From positions 555,656 through 619,655 of the forward strand of contig DELZ01000002.1 of the NCBI GenBank assembly GCA_002354635.1: 64,000 nucleotides of DNA. Direction: 5' to 3'. Below the pieces are notes generated by a model, which ran no database searches, was not told the origin of the DNA, and saw only the letters and a program-made list of their open reading frames with translations. This DNA comes from Sphingomonadales bacterium UBA2683 (GTDB lineage: Bacteria > Pseudomonadota > Alphaproteobacteria > Sphingomonadales > Sphingomonadaceae). Position numbers and translations under genes: made by a program. Below, in pieces: positions 41,407 to 50,836 of this stretch. Each line of letters begins with the position of its first letter. Position 1 is the first letter of the stretch.

Positions 41407-42378
41407 ATGACGTTACCAGCTATTTTCGACAATCTTCGCCTGCCGCTCATCGGCTCCCCTTTGTTCATCGTATCCGGACCCGAGCTGGTCATTGCGCAAT
41501 GCAAGGCCGGTATCGTCGGCAGCTTCCCTGCCCTCAACGCCCGGCCGCAGAGCATGCTCGATGAGTGGCTGCACCAGATCACCGAGGAACTGGCCGCCTG
41601 GAACCGGGAACATCCGGACAAGCCTGCAGCGCCATTCGCAGTGAACCAGATCGTCCACAAGTCGAACGACCGGCTTGATCAGGACATGGCGACCTGCGCG
41701 AAATGGAAGGTGCCAATCGTCATCACCTCGCTCGGCGCGATTGAAGATCTCAACACCGCGGTGAAAGGCTGGGGCGGGATTGTCCTGCATGACATCATCA
41801 ACAACCGCTTTGCCCACAAGGCGATCGAAAAGGGCGCAACCGGCCTTATTCCGGTGGCGGCCGGTGCTGGCGGCCATGCAGGCACGCTTTCTCCGTTCGC
41901 GCTGATGCAGGAAATCCGCGAGTGGTTCGACGGTCCCGTGGCGCTTTCGGGCTCCATCGGCAATGGGGCGTCGATACTGGCGGCACAGGCAATGGGTGCC
42001 GATCTCGGCTATGCTGGCTCCGCCTTTATCGCGACCAAAGAGGCCAATGCGGATCAGGGCTATAAAGACGGCATTGTCGAGGGCAAAGCCTCCGATATCG
42101 TCTATTCCGACCTGTTTACCGGCGTTAAGGGCAATTATCTGCGCCAGTCGATTGAAAATGCCGGTCTCGACCCCGACAATCTGCCGCAGGGCGACTACAA
42201 GACGATGAACTTCGGTTCCGGCGGCAATACAGAGAAAAAGGCCTGGAAGGATATTTGGGGCTGCGGCCAGGGTATCGGACTGATCAACGATGTGATGAGC
42301 GTCCAGGACATGGTCGACCAGTTCACCCGTGAATATCGGGAAGCACGGGAGAGCCTGAAAGAACGGTTCAACTATTAG
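41407..42378 (+). CDS. Nitronate monooxygenase-like flavoprotein 1
   Basis: 323 residues of the NPD/2-nitropropane dioxygenase TIM-barrel family, which uses FMN to oxidise nitronates; FabK-like reductases share the fold. Seen: the N-terminal PLIGSPLFIVSGPELVIAQCKAGIVGSFPALNA, AAGAGGHAGTLSP with the active-site His of class II NMOs, and GSIGNGASILAAQAMGADLGYAGSAFIATKEA, the phosphate-binding loop. It lies 17 bp ahead of a second, diverged NMO-like gene. The physiological substrate is unknown. Confidence 0.85.
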   Translation: MTLPAIFDNLRLPLIGSPLFIVSGPELVIAQCKAGIVGSFPALNARPQSMLDEWLHQITEELAAWNREHPDKPAAPFAVNQIVHKSNDRLDQDMATCAKWKVPIVITSLGAIEDLNTAVKGWGGIVLHDIINNRFAHKAIEKGATGLIPVAAGAGGHAGTLSPFALMQEIREWFDGPVALSGSIGNGASILAAQAMGADLGYAGSAFIATKEANADQGYKDGIVEGKASDIVYSDLFTGVKGNYLRQSIENAGLDPDNLPQGDYKTMNFGSGGNTEKKAWKDIWGCGQGIGLINDVMSVQDMVDQFTREYREARESLKERFNY

Positions 42379-42395
42379 GATGACATCGTTCGGAT

Positions 42396-43421
42396 ATGCT
42401 AACGTCTTGGTCCGATAACCGCTTCACCGCCGCATTCTCTCTTTCCACACCAATTGCTCTCGCGCCCATGGCTCTGGCAACGGGCGGCACGTTGGCGGCG
42501 GCCTGTGCTCGGGCGGGAGCCATGGCTCTCGTGGGCGGCGGCTATGGCGATCTCGAATGGACCCGACGGGAATATCGGACGGCGGCGACCCTGCTCAAAG
42601 GCGACCAAGCCTGTCTCTCCCGTCTCGGCTGCGGATTCATATCCTGGAAACTCGCAGAAGACCAAAGCGCTCTGGACTGGCTGCTCGATCAACCGCAAAA
42701 ACCGGCGGCGGTCATGCTGTCATTCGGAGACCCCGCGCCCGTCGCCCGCATATTGCAGAGCCATTCCATTCCGCTAATCTGTCAGATCCAGACAATGGCC
42801 CAGTTGCCGGAGGCGATCGATGCGGGTGCCGATGTCATTGTCGCGCAAGGCACCGAAGCAGGCGGTCACGGCATGAACGATTTGCAGGGACGCAGCACCT
42901 TTACCCTGGTCCCGGAAATAGCCGACCGGCTTGCCGGACAATCTCCCGATACCCTGCTGCTGGCTGCGGGCGGAGTCGCGGATGGTCGCGGTCTTGCCGC
43001 TGCACTGATGCTGGGTGCAGACGGCGCGCTGGTCGGATCGCGTTTGTGGGCGACGCAAGAGTCCCTGGCTGCAGAAAAAGCCAAGGAAATCACGCGGCTC
43101 GCCGCCGGTGACGATACCGCGCGGAGTCGTGTATTCGATATTTTGCGGCAAAAGAACTGGCCCGAACCGTTCGACTTCCGCGCCATCAGAAACGAGCTCC
43201 ACAGGAAATGGGAGGATCGGGTCGCCAGCCTGGAGGCCGATCCGGTCCCAGCGGTGCAAGACTATCTGGATGGGGTCGCGAAGGAAGATTATAGCCGGGC
43301 ACATATCACGGTGGGCCAGGCCATCGGTTTGATCGACGATTTGCCGCCGGCGGCAGAGGTGATCGCAAAAATCGATCAGGGAGCGCGGAAACTGCTGCAG
43401 GGCCGAGGTCCGGCAGAATAG
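42396..43421 (+). CDS. Nitronate monooxygenase-like flavoprotein 2
   Basis: 341 residues, same superfamily as the preceding gene but a different subfamily. The N-terminus has PIALAPMALATGGTLAAACARAGAMALVGGGYGD. The phosphate-binding and active-site segments are VIVAQGTEAGGHGMNDLQGRSTFTLVPEI and LLAAGGVADGRGLAAALMLGADGALVGSRLWATQES. It starts 17 bp after NMO 1, so the pair is probably co-transcribed. Low mutual similarity suggests separate recruitment rather than a recent duplication. It converges on mltG. Confidence 0.83.
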   Translation: MLTSWSDNRFTAAFSLSTPIALAPMALATGGTLAAACARAGAMALVGGGYGDLEWTRREYRTAATLLKGDQACLSRLGCGFISWKLAEDQSALDWLLDQPQKPAAVMLSFGDPAPVARILQSHSIPLICQIQTMAQLPEAIDAGADVIVAQGTEAGGHGMNDLQGRSTFTLVPEIADRLAGQSPDTLLLAAGGVADGRGLAAALMLGADGALVGSRLWATQESLAAEKAKEITRLAAGDDTARSRVFDILRQKNWPEPFDFRAIRNELHRKWEDRVASLEADPVPAVQDYLDGVAKEDYSRAHITVGQAIGLIDDLPPAAEVIAKIDQGARKLLQGRGPAE

Positions 43422-43487
43422 ATTCCAATCGCTTGGCTGAAATATCTGGTCAATGGCTTGAACCGGAATGCGAGCGTCCCGGGCTTC

Positions 43488-44459
43488 CTACATTTCCCCG
43501 CGCTCACGGCGCAGCGCGAACCACTTCTCGACATTGCGATTATGCTGTTCCAGCGTCTCGGCAAACACATGGCCGCCTTTCCCATCGGCGACAAAATAGA
43601 GCGCCTTGGTTTTCGCAGGATTCAACACCGCCTCGATAGAAGCCCGTCCGGGGTTCGCAATCGGTCCCTTGGGCAGGCCGACCATAGCGTAAGTGTTATA
43701 GTCATTGACCTGGGCAATTTCCGATTGCCGGATGCGGCGGCCCAACGGTTTGCCCTTGGTAATGGGATAGATGATTGTCGGGTCTGCCTGCAGCATCATA
43801 TTCATGCGCAATCGATTGCTGTAGACGCCCGCGACCGTTCGCCTTTCCCGCGCCAATGCCGTCTCTTTCTCTACAATCGACGCCAGGGTGATGGCTTCGC
43901 GCGGGGTTTTGGCAATCGTGCTCGACGACCGCTGCGGCCAGAGCTCCGCGATCGTGTCGCTCATCGCCTTTTGCATGCGCAGCAGCACCGCCGCGCGCTG
44001 CTCGCCGCGTTCGAAACTGTAACTGTCCGGCAGGATGGAACCCTCTGCGGGTACCGGAATCTCGCCTTTCAGCAGTTTTTCATCCAGCAATTTTTCATAG
44101 ACGATGATAGACGGTGTGCCTTCCGGAATGGTGATCAGCCGCTGCACCGACTTGCCACCCTGCAGGATATCCAAAATCACCGCGTTGCTGGCCCCTGCCG
44201 GGATTTCAAATTCTCCCGCCTTGATCGGCTCCGATCCGCCGAGAATTTTCGCTCGGGTCAGGAAAGCATCAGCCGATTTGATGACGCCTTCGGATTCCAT
44301 CACATCGGCAGCCATGGCGAGGCTAGAACCGGATTTGATCACGATCGTACGCTGGCTTTCGAGCGGTCCGCTGGCGTTCCAGCCATAGAGGAAATTCCCG
44401 GCCAGCAAGACTGCGATGACCGCCGCGGCCACCAGGATCAGGCAACCGAGCCGGCGCAT
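43488..44459 (-). CDS. mltG: Endolytic transglycosylase MltG
   Basis: An inner-membrane lytic transglycosylase that cuts nascent glycan strands. It is 323 residues with an N-terminal TM segment (LGCLILVAAAVIAVLLAGNFLYGW), a LysM-like domain and the YceG catalytic domain. The catalytic Glu is in ASIVEKETALARERRTVAGVYSNRL, followed by LQADPTIIYPI and the NTYAMVGLPKGPIANPG block. It follows fabF by 4 bp, the usual acpP-fabF-mltG order in proteobacteria. Confidence 0.94.
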   Translation of the reverse strand: MRRLGCLILVAAAVIAVLLAGNFLYGWNASGPLESQRTIVIKSGSSLAMAADVMESEGVIKSADAFLTRAKILGGSEPIKAGEFEIPAGASNAVILDILQGGKSVQRLITIPEGTPSIIVYEKLLDEKLLKGEIPVPAEGSILPDSYSFERGEQRAAVLLRMQKAMSDTIAELWPQRSSSTIAKTPREAITLASIVEKETALARERRTVAGVYSNRLRMNMMLQADPTIIYPITKGKPLGRRIRQSEIAQVNDYNTYAMVGLPKGPIANPGRASIEAVLNPAKTKALYFVADGKGGHVFAETLEQHNRNVEKWFALRRERGEM

Positions 44460-44463
44460 GATA

Positions 44464-45720
44464 TCAGACGGCTTTCATGATGATGCTGGCGTTGGTGCCG
44501 CCGAAACCGAAACTGTTGCTAAGCACAGCCTTCACTTCGCGCTTCTTGGCGAAATGCGGAACCAGGTCGACACCTTCGCAACCTTCATCCGGGTCGTCGA
44601 GATTGAGCGTCGGCGGCACGATCTGGTCGCGCAGGGCGAGGATGCAGAAAATACCTTCAACAGCGCCCGCACCGCCAAGCAAATGACCGATCGCCGACTT
44701 GGTCGAGCTCATCGACATGGTCTTGAGATCGTCGCCAAACAGACGTTTCACCGCAGCCAGCTCGATCGTGTCGGCCATGGTCGAAGTACCGTGCGCATTG
44801 ACATAATCGATATCGGCAGTGCTCAGACCGGAGCGCTTGAGCGCCATTTCCATCGACCGATAGGCACCTGTGCCGTCAGGATGCGGGGCAGTGACATGAT
44901 AGGCGTCGCCGGACATGCCATAGCCGATCACTTCGCAGTAAATTTTGGCGCCGCGGGCCTTGGCATGTTCATATTCTTCCAGAACAACCACGCCAGCGCC
45001 CTCACCCATCACAAAACCGTCGCGGTCCTTGTCATAGGGACGGGAAGCGGCTGTCGGATCATCGTTGCGCTTGGTCGACAAAGCCTTTGCCTGCGCGAAA
45101 CCGGCAATTCCGATGGGGCAGATGGTTGCTTCGGCGCCGCCTGCCAGCATCACATCGGCATCATCAAGGGCAATCATCCGTGCTGCATCGCCGATGCTGT
45201 GCGCACCGGTCGAGCAAGCGGTCACCACCGCATGATTCGGCCCCATCAGGCCATATTTGATCGAAACCTGGCCGGAAATGAGGTTGATCAGCCGGCCGTG
45301 GACAAAATGCGGGCTGACCCGGCCAGGGCCGCGTTCAAACAGAACGATCGATTCTTTTTCGATTCCCGGCAATCCGCCGATCCCCGACCCGATGGAACAA
45401 CCGGCACGCAATTTGGCTTCGTCGGACATGTCGGTAAGACCGGCATCCTCCAGCGCCTGGCCGGCGGCATCGATGCCGTAGATGATGAAGGGATCGACCT
45501 GTCGCTGGACCTTGTGATCGACGCGCAGGTTCGGATCGAAACCATATTCATGGTCGGCCGGCTTGACCTCGCAAGCGATATGGCACTTCTGATCGGACGC
45601 ATCAAAGCGGGTAATTTTTCCCGCACCCGACTTGGAAGCCAATATATTGCTCCAGGTCGTTTCAACATCTCCGCCCAGCGGCGTTACCAGGCCCATTCCG
45701 GTTACAACTACACGGCGCAT
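44464..45720 (-). CDS. fabF: 3-oxoacyl-[acyl-carrier-protein] synthase II
   Basis: Elongates acyl chains by condensing malonyl-ACP. It is 418 residues with the Cys-His-His active site: Cys in VVTACSTGAHSIG, His in VNAHGTSTMADTIE, His in KSAIGHLLGGAG. The N-terminus MRRVVVTGMGLVTPLG is standard. It lies 153 bp downstream of acpP on the same strand. Confidence 0.96.
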   Translation of the reverse strand: MRRVVVTGMGLVTPLGGDVETTWSNILASKSGAGKITRFDASDQKCHIACEVKPADHEYGFDPNLRVDHKVQRQVDPFIIYGIDAAGQALEDAGLTDMSDEAKLRAGCSIGSGIGGLPGIEKESIVLFERGPGRVSPHFVHGRLINLISGQVSIKYGLMGPNHAVVTACSTGAHSIGDAARMIALDDADVMLAGGAEATICPIGIAGFAQAKALSTKRNDDPTAASRPYDKDRDGFVMGEGAGVVVLEEYEHAKARGAKIYCEVIGYGMSGDAYHVTAPHPDGTGAYRSMEMALKRSGLSTADIDYVNAHGTSTMADTIELAAVKRLFGDDLKTMSMSSTKSAIGHLLGGAGAVEGIFCILALRDQIVPPTLNLDDPDEGCEGVDLVPHFAKKREVKAVLSNSFGFGGTNASIIMKAV

Positions 45721-45873
45721 ATCATGCCTCTCCTTGCGGACTTCCCATGCCCTAAATCAAAAACGGCCACCGGTTCGGGACATTCCTCCCGGGCCGGTGA
45801 GCCGCTTCACAATTTTTTTAGCGATCATTGGCCCCGAGGTGTGCCCATTTCCCTGGCAGCACCTCAAAATCAA

Positions 45874-46110
45874 TTAACCCTTGTTTTTGTCGATGAAATC
45901 GATCGCGTCTTTGACAGTAGCGATTTTTTCGGCGGCATCATCCGGAATTTCAACGCTGAATTCTTCTTCAAACGCCATCACCAGCTCAACAATGTCGAGG
46001 CTGTCAGCGCCCAGATCATCGATGAAAGCAGCTTCTTCGGTCACTTTGTCGGCTTCAACACCCAGATGCTCAACAACGATCTTTTTTACGCGGTCTGCAG
46101 TCTCACTCAT
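45874..46110 (-). CDS. acpP: Acyl carrier protein
   Basis: Carries growing acyl chains on 4'-phosphopantetheine. It is 78 residues. The attachment Ser is in the canonical LGADSLDIVELVMAFEEEF. The acidic composition is typical. AGGACC precedes the ATG. It has its own upstream region of 115 bp containing an AT-rich palindrome, so separate regulation from fabG is plausible. Confidence 0.97.
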   Translation of the reverse strand: MSETADRVKKIVVEHLGVEADKVTEEAAFIDDLGADSLDIVELVMAFEEEFSVEIPDDAAEKIATVKDAIDFIDKNKG

Positions 46111-46130
46111 GAGAGGTCCTTTTTGTTAGG

Positions 46131-46143
46131 ATTGAATTTCAAT
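46131..46143. promoter_or_regulatory. AT-rich palindrome in acpP leader (possible operator)
   Basis: ATTGAA-T-TTCAAT is a perfect 6-1-6 inverted repeat, flanked by AGG and TCGTCCT, 21 bp upstream of acpP. It could be a repressor site or merely an A/T-rich leader. Confidence 0.3.
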
Positions 46144-46225
46144 TTCGTCCTAGTGCGGTGGCGCGCGGCTTGCAAGTGTCCGTGAAGTCGAAATCGCACG
46201 GGAAATGATATTTTTGGCAGAAGGC

Positions 46226-46969
46226 CTAAGAAATCATCGCCATACCGCCATTCACGTGCAGGGTCTGGCCGGTCACATATGACGCTTCCTGACTGGCCAG
46301 ATAGACCACCGCAGCACCGATATCATCGCCGCTTCCCATTTTGCCCGCCGGAATCTTGCGATTGATCTCTTCCTTCTGGGCGTCGGTCAGCGCATCGGTC
46401 ATCGGGGATTCGATGAATCCCGGGGCCACGCAATTGACGGTAATGCCGCGGGAGGCCAGTTCCTGCGCGAGCGCCTTGGACATGCCAACCAGGCCGGCCT
46501 TGGACGCGACATAATTGGCCTGTCCGGGATTGCCGGTGGCCCCAACCACCGAACTGATCGAGACAATCCGGCCATGACGCGCCTTCATCATCGGCCGGGC
46601 GGCGGCGCGGATCAGGCGAAAGGCGGATTCCAGGTTAACCCGGATCACATCCGAAAAATCTTCATCCGACATCCGCATGGTCAGGCCGTCGCGGGTGATC
46701 CCGGCATTGTTGACCAATATGTCGAGCTTGCCCAGCTTGGCAACCGTATCCGGTACCAGCGCATCGACTTCGTCCGGCTTGGACAAATCGCAGGGCATGA
46801 CAACATGCCCCTCGCCGGCCAATTGCGGAATCATTTCCATCAGAACCTGCTCGCGCGTTCCAGAAAGCGCAACGGTTGCGCCTTGCTCGGCCAGGGATTT
46901 GGCAATTGCGGAACCGATTCCGCCCGATGCTCCGGTTACCAGAGCGGTCATTCCGCTTAAATCAAACAT
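46226..46969 (-). CDS. fabG: 3-oxoacyl-[acyl-carrier-protein] reductase
   Basis: NADPH-dependent reduction of 3-ketoacyl-ACP. It is 247 residues from the ATG at 46969 (GGAATTTGG upstream). The short-chain dehydrogenase motifs are complete: TGASGGIG (cofactor), NNAGIT, catalytic Ser in SISSVVGATG and YVASK. The C-terminus ends VNGGMAMIS. It lies between fabD and acpP in the fab cluster. Confidence 0.96.
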   Translation of the reverse strand: MFDLSGMTALVTGASGGIGSAIAKSLAEQGATVALSGTREQVLMEMIPQLAGEGHVVMPCDLSKPDEVDALVPDTVAKLGKLDILVNNAGITRDGLTMRMSDEDFSDVIRVNLESAFRLIRAAARPMMKARHGRIVSISSVVGATGNPGQANYVASKAGLVGMSKALAQELASRGITVNCVAPGFIESPMTDALTDAQKEEINRKIPAGKMGSGDDIGAAVVYLASQEASYVTGQTLHVNGGMAMIS

Positions 46970-47031
46970 TCCAAATTCCTTCAAAATTCCAGACGGTAGA
47001 GCCAATTGTTAGAGATTGAATACCTGTGCGC

Positions 47032-47967
47032 CTAGAGACTCTTCAAAAAGGCTTCGATGTCCGCAAGCGACACGAGGCTCACGGTTTCCGCTTCTGGCGA
47101 AATCCGTCCAACCATTCCGCTCAGGACCTTGCCGCCACACTCGACAAATTGCTCCACGCCGGATTCCGCCATATGGGCGACCGATTCCCGCCAGCGCACG
47201 GTGCCTGTAACCTGCTGAACCAGCAGATCACGAATTTCGTCTACATCCGAGACCGGAGCTGCCGTGACATTGGCAAAAACCGGCACCACAGGCGACAATA
47301 TCGTGGCCTCTGCCAGCGCTTCTTCCATGGCTTCGGCGGCGGGAGCCATCAGCGAACAGTGAAACGGGGCCGATACCGGCAGCAACAGCCCACGCTTGAT
47401 ACCGTGATCCTTTGCAGCCGCTATGGCGCGTTCGATGGCTCCCATATGCCCTGAAATCACAACCTGGGTCGGATCATTGTCATTGGCTACCGTACAGATC
47501 TCACCTTGTGCCGATGCGTTGGCGAGCGCCGAGGCCTTCTTGATATCCGCGCCGAGCAAGGCAGCCATGCCGCCTTCGCCGACCGGCACGGCCTTCTGCA
47601 TCGACTGGCCGCGCAGCTTCAGCAACTCGGCGGTCGTGGTCAAGTTCAGCGCACCAGCCGCGCAAAGCGCGGTATATTCGCCGAGACTGTGGCCAGCCAC
47701 GTAGCGGCACAAATCCTCCAGAGACTTGCCACCGTCTTTTTCCATGACGCGCAGGGTCGCGATGGCATTGGCCATGATCGCAGGCTGCGCGTTCTCGGTC
47801 AGGGTCAGTTCGTCGGCCGGTCCCTCGCACATCAGCTTGAACAGATTCTGCTCGAGCGCGTGATCCACTTCTTCGAAAACTTCCCGAGCGGTGCTGCTCG
47901 CGTCGGCCAGCGCCTTGCCCATACCAACTGCCTGACTGCCCTGTCCCGGAAAAATAAATGCGCGCAT
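47032..47967 (-). CDS. fabD: Malonyl-CoA:ACP transacylase
   Basis: Transfers malonyl from CoA to ACP. It is 311 residues from the ATG at 47967 (AAGGGGG upstream). The catalytic Ser is in VAGHSLGEYTALCAAGAL, the oxyanion Gln in FPGQGSQAVGMG, and the catalytic His in SAPFHCSLM. It is the first gene of the fabD-fabG-acpP-fabF-mltG cluster, divergent from the phosphotransferase gene. Confidence 0.95.
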   Translation of the reverse strand: MRAFIFPGQGSQAVGMGKALADASSTAREVFEEVDHALEQNLFKLMCEGPADELTLTENAQPAIMANAIATLRVMEKDGGKSLEDLCRYVAGHSLGEYTALCAAGALNLTTTAELLKLRGQSMQKAVPVGEGGMAALLGADIKKASALANASAQGEICTVANDNDPTQVVISGHMGAIERAIAAAKDHGIKRGLLLPVSAPFHCSLMAPAAEAMEEALAEATILSPVVPVFANVTAAPVSDVDEIRDLLVQQVTGTVRWRESVAHMAESGVEQFVECGGKVLSGMVGRISPEAETVSLVSLADIEAFLKSL

Positions 47968-48076
47968 GATGACCCCCTTAAAAATATGGTGCGGAATTAG
48001 GGACGATTGCCCGGTCATGCAAGCGTCGCTGTTATCCAGCAAAAGCATTGCGTATTTTTAATCGTCTGATTAAACC

Positions 48077-49486
48077 ATGTGCATGATCGATGAGACATTC
48101 CGGGATAAGCTTGCAGCTTATTGCGCCAAAACCTTCTCCGCAGGCGGCACACTCGCCGAAGTTCAGCGGCTATCCGGTGGAGCGAGCATGGAAAGCTGGG
48201 CCTTTTCCTACAGCGACGAAGACTATGTCTTGCGCCGATTGCCCGCTGGCTTGTCACCCGATGATGACGGGCTCCGCGGCGTCCCCCTCGCCACCCAGGC
48301 GGATGTCATTGACCTTGCCCGGTCTGCGGGCGTAACCGCACCGCAAGTGCGTGGACGGCTGAAGCCGGAAGATGACCTGGGCGAAGGGTTCATCATGACC
48401 AAGGCGGAGGGGGAAACCCTGCCCCACAAAATTTTGGGCAATCCCGAGTTTGCCGAAGCCGAAAGCCGGCTTACCAAGCATTGCGCCCGCGAGTTGGCGG
48501 CCATTCACCAGATCCCTATGAATCCGCTGCTCCAGTCCCTTGAATATTTTTCTCCCGCCGAACTGATCCGGGTCCAGAAGGACAAGTATCACGAAATCGG
48601 TGGCCAGATTCCGATCTACGAATATGCCTTTCACTGGCTCGAACAAAATGCGCCCGATGCCAGTGACAAATATCTGGTGCACGGCGATTTCCGCATGGGC
48701 AATCTGATGATCGACCATGACGGATTGTCGGCGGTGCTCGACTGGGAACTGATCCGGCTGGGTGATCCGGTGCAGGACCTTGCCTATCTGTGCACACCAA
48801 GCTGGCGCTTTGGCCATTATGAAAAGGAAGCGGGCGGGTTCGACAGCGCAAAATCCTTCCTGTCCGCCTATGCCGAAGCCAGCGGCGCGGACGTCGACCC
48901 CGACCGCTTCCGCTTCTGGCTGATCTATTCCACGCTCTGGTGGGGTGTTGCCTGCATGGTCATGGGCCAGATCTGGCGCAGCCATGGCGACCGTTCGCTG
49001 GAACGCACGGTGATCGGACGCCGTGTATCCGAGGTCGAAATCGATCTGGCGTTGCTGTTTGAGGAAATTTTGCCCGATACGATCGCCACTCCGCTCGACT
49101 GGGCCATTCCGGAACAGGAAAGCATCGCCGGCGAGACCGGTTACGGCGAGCTGCTGACGGCGCTGGAGGAATGGAATGGCACGCATGTTCTGCCTGGCCT
49201 GAAAGGACACGACAAATTCCAGGCGCGGGTTGCAGGCAATGCGCTCGGCATCGCACGGCGGCAGGCGGAATGGGGGGCAGGATACCGGGAGGCTGCACAG
49301 GCGAGACTGGCCGCTATCGGTTATGATCATCGACAGCTTTGTCTCGGCCTTTCAAAAGGCGAGATTGCGGCAACCAGCCCGGGTGTCTGGGACCATCTGC
49401 GGCTGTCCGCGCTGGAACGACTATCCATCGACCAACCCAAATATGCCGGCCTGAAGGTCGCGCTCAACAAATGGAGTCCATCATGA
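48077..49486 (+). CDS. ACAD10/11-type aminoglycoside-phosphotransferase-like protein
   Basis: 469 residues. The APH/ChoK-like kinase domain (about 1-340) has the catalytic VHGDFRMGNLMID and the metal-binding LDWELIRLGDPVQDLAYL. The last ~110 residues form a separate helical domain of unknown role. In animals and many bacteria such kinases are fused to or paired with acyl-CoA dehydrogenases to degrade 4-hydroxy-acyl-CoAs by phosphorylation then elimination; here the dehydrogenase overlaps by 4 bp directly downstream. Antibiotic phosphorylation is unlikely. An alternative ATG lies two codons later. Confidence 0.85.
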   Translation: MCMIDETFRDKLAAYCAKTFSAGGTLAEVQRLSGGASMESWAFSYSDEDYVLRRLPAGLSPDDDGLRGVPLATQADVIDLARSAGVTAPQVRGRLKPEDDLGEGFIMTKAEGETLPHKILGNPEFAEAESRLTKHCARELAAIHQIPMNPLLQSLEYFSPAELIRVQKDKYHEIGGQIPIYEYAFHWLEQNAPDASDKYLVHGDFRMGNLMIDHDGLSAVLDWELIRLGDPVQDLAYLCTPSWRFGHYEKEAGGFDSAKSFLSAYAEASGADVDPDRFRFWLIYSTLWWGVACMVMGQIWRSHGDRSLERTVIGRRVSEVEIDLALLFEEILPDTIATPLDWAIPEQESIAGETGYGELLTALEEWNGTHVLPGLKGHDKFQARVAGNALGIARRQAEWGAGYREAAQARLAAIGYDHRQLCLGLSKGEIAATSPGVWDHLRLSALERLSIDQPKYAGLKVALNKWSPS

Positions 49487-50760
49487 CCAATTTTGAAATC
49501 CCGCAGGAGATTGAAGATTATCTGCACGTGCTGGACGCTTTCATAGAGGCCGAAATCAAGCCGATCGAGCAGCGCGACGATAATATCCGCTTCTTCGACC
49601 ACCGCCGGGAAGATGCGCGAACCGACTGGGTTAACCAGGGCCTGCCGACCGAGGAATGGGAAACCTTACTGGTCGAAATGCGCCAGACCGCCGATGCCGC
49701 CGGCCATTTCCGCTATGCCCTGCCCGAGGAATTCGGCGGCCAGAACGGTACCAATCTCGGCATGGCGCGGATCCGCGAACATCTGGCGCACAAAGGCCTG
49801 GGCCTGCACAACGACCTGCAGAACGAGAATTCGATTGTCGGCAATCTGGTGCAGCCGCTGATGCTGCGCGATTTCGGCACCGAGCAGCAGAAGCGCGATT
49901 ATATTCCCGAGATGTTGGCCGGGCGAATGGGCTGGTGTTTTGGCCTGACGGAAGAGCATCATGGTTCTGACGCAACCTGGATGGACACGACGGCGGTGCG
50001 CGAAACCCGTGACGGGGTCGATGGCTGGCTGATCAACGGCAACAAGATGTGGACCACCGGCCTGCACAAGGCATCGCACGTGATGACCTTTGCCCGGCAC
50101 AGTGGCAAGGATGGCGATGCCCGGGGTATCGGCTGTTTCATCGTGCCGGTGGATGCCGAAGGCTTTGAAGTCGGTGAATATATGTGGACATTCAATATGC
50201 CCACCGACCATCCGAAATGCTCCTACACCAATGTCTGGATACCGGCCGATGCGGTGCTGGGCGATCTCGACATGGGGCTCGCCTGCGCGCAGCATTTCGT
50301 CCATGAGAACCGGATCAGGCAGGCAGCTTCGTCGTTGGGCGCGGCGCAATATTGCATCGATGAGTCGGTAAAATATGCAGGCGAACGCAAGCCGTTCGGC
50401 AAGCCGCTGTCGGTCAACCAGGGGATCCAGTTCCCGCTGGTGGAGCTGCACACCGAAGCCGCGATGCTCCGGCAGCTGATCTATGCCACCGCCGCCAAGA
50501 TGGACACAATGCCAAAGACCGACGTGGCCAAATATCTCTCCGCCCAGGTGTCGATGTGCAATTATCGCGCGAACCGCCTGTGCTGCGATGCCGCCGACCG
50601 CGCGATGCAGGTCCACGGTGGCATGGGCTATTCCCGGCACAAACCGTTCGAACATATCTACCGTCACCATCGCCGCTACCGGATCACCGAGGGAGCGGAA
50701 GAAATCCAGATGCGCAAGATTGGCGGAGACATGTTCGGCTTTCTGAACCGAAAAAAGTAG
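49483..50760 (+). CDS. Acyl-CoA dehydrogenase family protein
   Basis: FAD-dependent acyl-CoA oxidation. It is 425 residues from the ATG at 49483 (ATGA overlap). Family segments are LTEEHHGSDATW, INGNKMWTTGLHKASHVMTF, the C-terminal helices (YAGERKPFGKPLSVNQGIQFPL), VHGGMGYSRHKPFEHIYRHHRRYRITEGAEEIQ. The layout resembles the ACAD11 group. Overlap with the kinase-like gene supports joint action on hydroxylated or branched acyl-CoAs. The gene downstream is a LuxR-type regulator, a candidate controller. Confidence 0.9.
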   Translation: MTNFEIPQEIEDYLHVLDAFIEAEIKPIEQRDDNIRFFDHRREDARTDWVNQGLPTEEWETLLVEMRQTADAAGHFRYALPEEFGGQNGTNLGMARIREHLAHKGLGLHNDLQNENSIVGNLVQPLMLRDFGTEQQKRDYIPEMLAGRMGWCFGLTEEHHGSDATWMDTTAVRETRDGVDGWLINGNKMWTTGLHKASHVMTFARHSGKDGDARGIGCFIVPVDAEGFEVGEYMWTFNMPTDHPKCSYTNVWIPADAVLGDLDMGLACAQHFVHENRIRQAASSLGAAQYCIDESVKYAGERKPFGKPLSVNQGIQFPLVELHTEAAMLRQLIYATAAKMDTMPKTDVAKYLSAQVSMCNYRANRLCCDAADRAMQVHGGMGYSRHKPFEHIYRHHRRYRITEGAEEIQMRKIGGDMFGFLNRKK

Positions 50761-50836
50761 CAATCCGAGGTTTGATGATTAAATTGAGCATGCGATTTCC
50801 ATCCGGAGTCTTTCAAAGAATCAGGTAGTTGAAACA

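Noticed and set aside
44416..46185. 589-codon plus-strand open frame over fabF and acpP
   Set aside because: It is antisense to clearly recognised fabF and acpP; no motif or ribosome-binding site.
48077..49486. Aminoglycoside resistance gene
   Set aside because: Although it has the APH fold, overlap with an acyl-CoA dehydrogenase and the additional C-terminal domain point to metabolism.
49666..50763. Open frame antisense to the acyl-CoA dehydrogenase
   Set aside because: A shadow of a strongly conserved gene; codon phase artefact.
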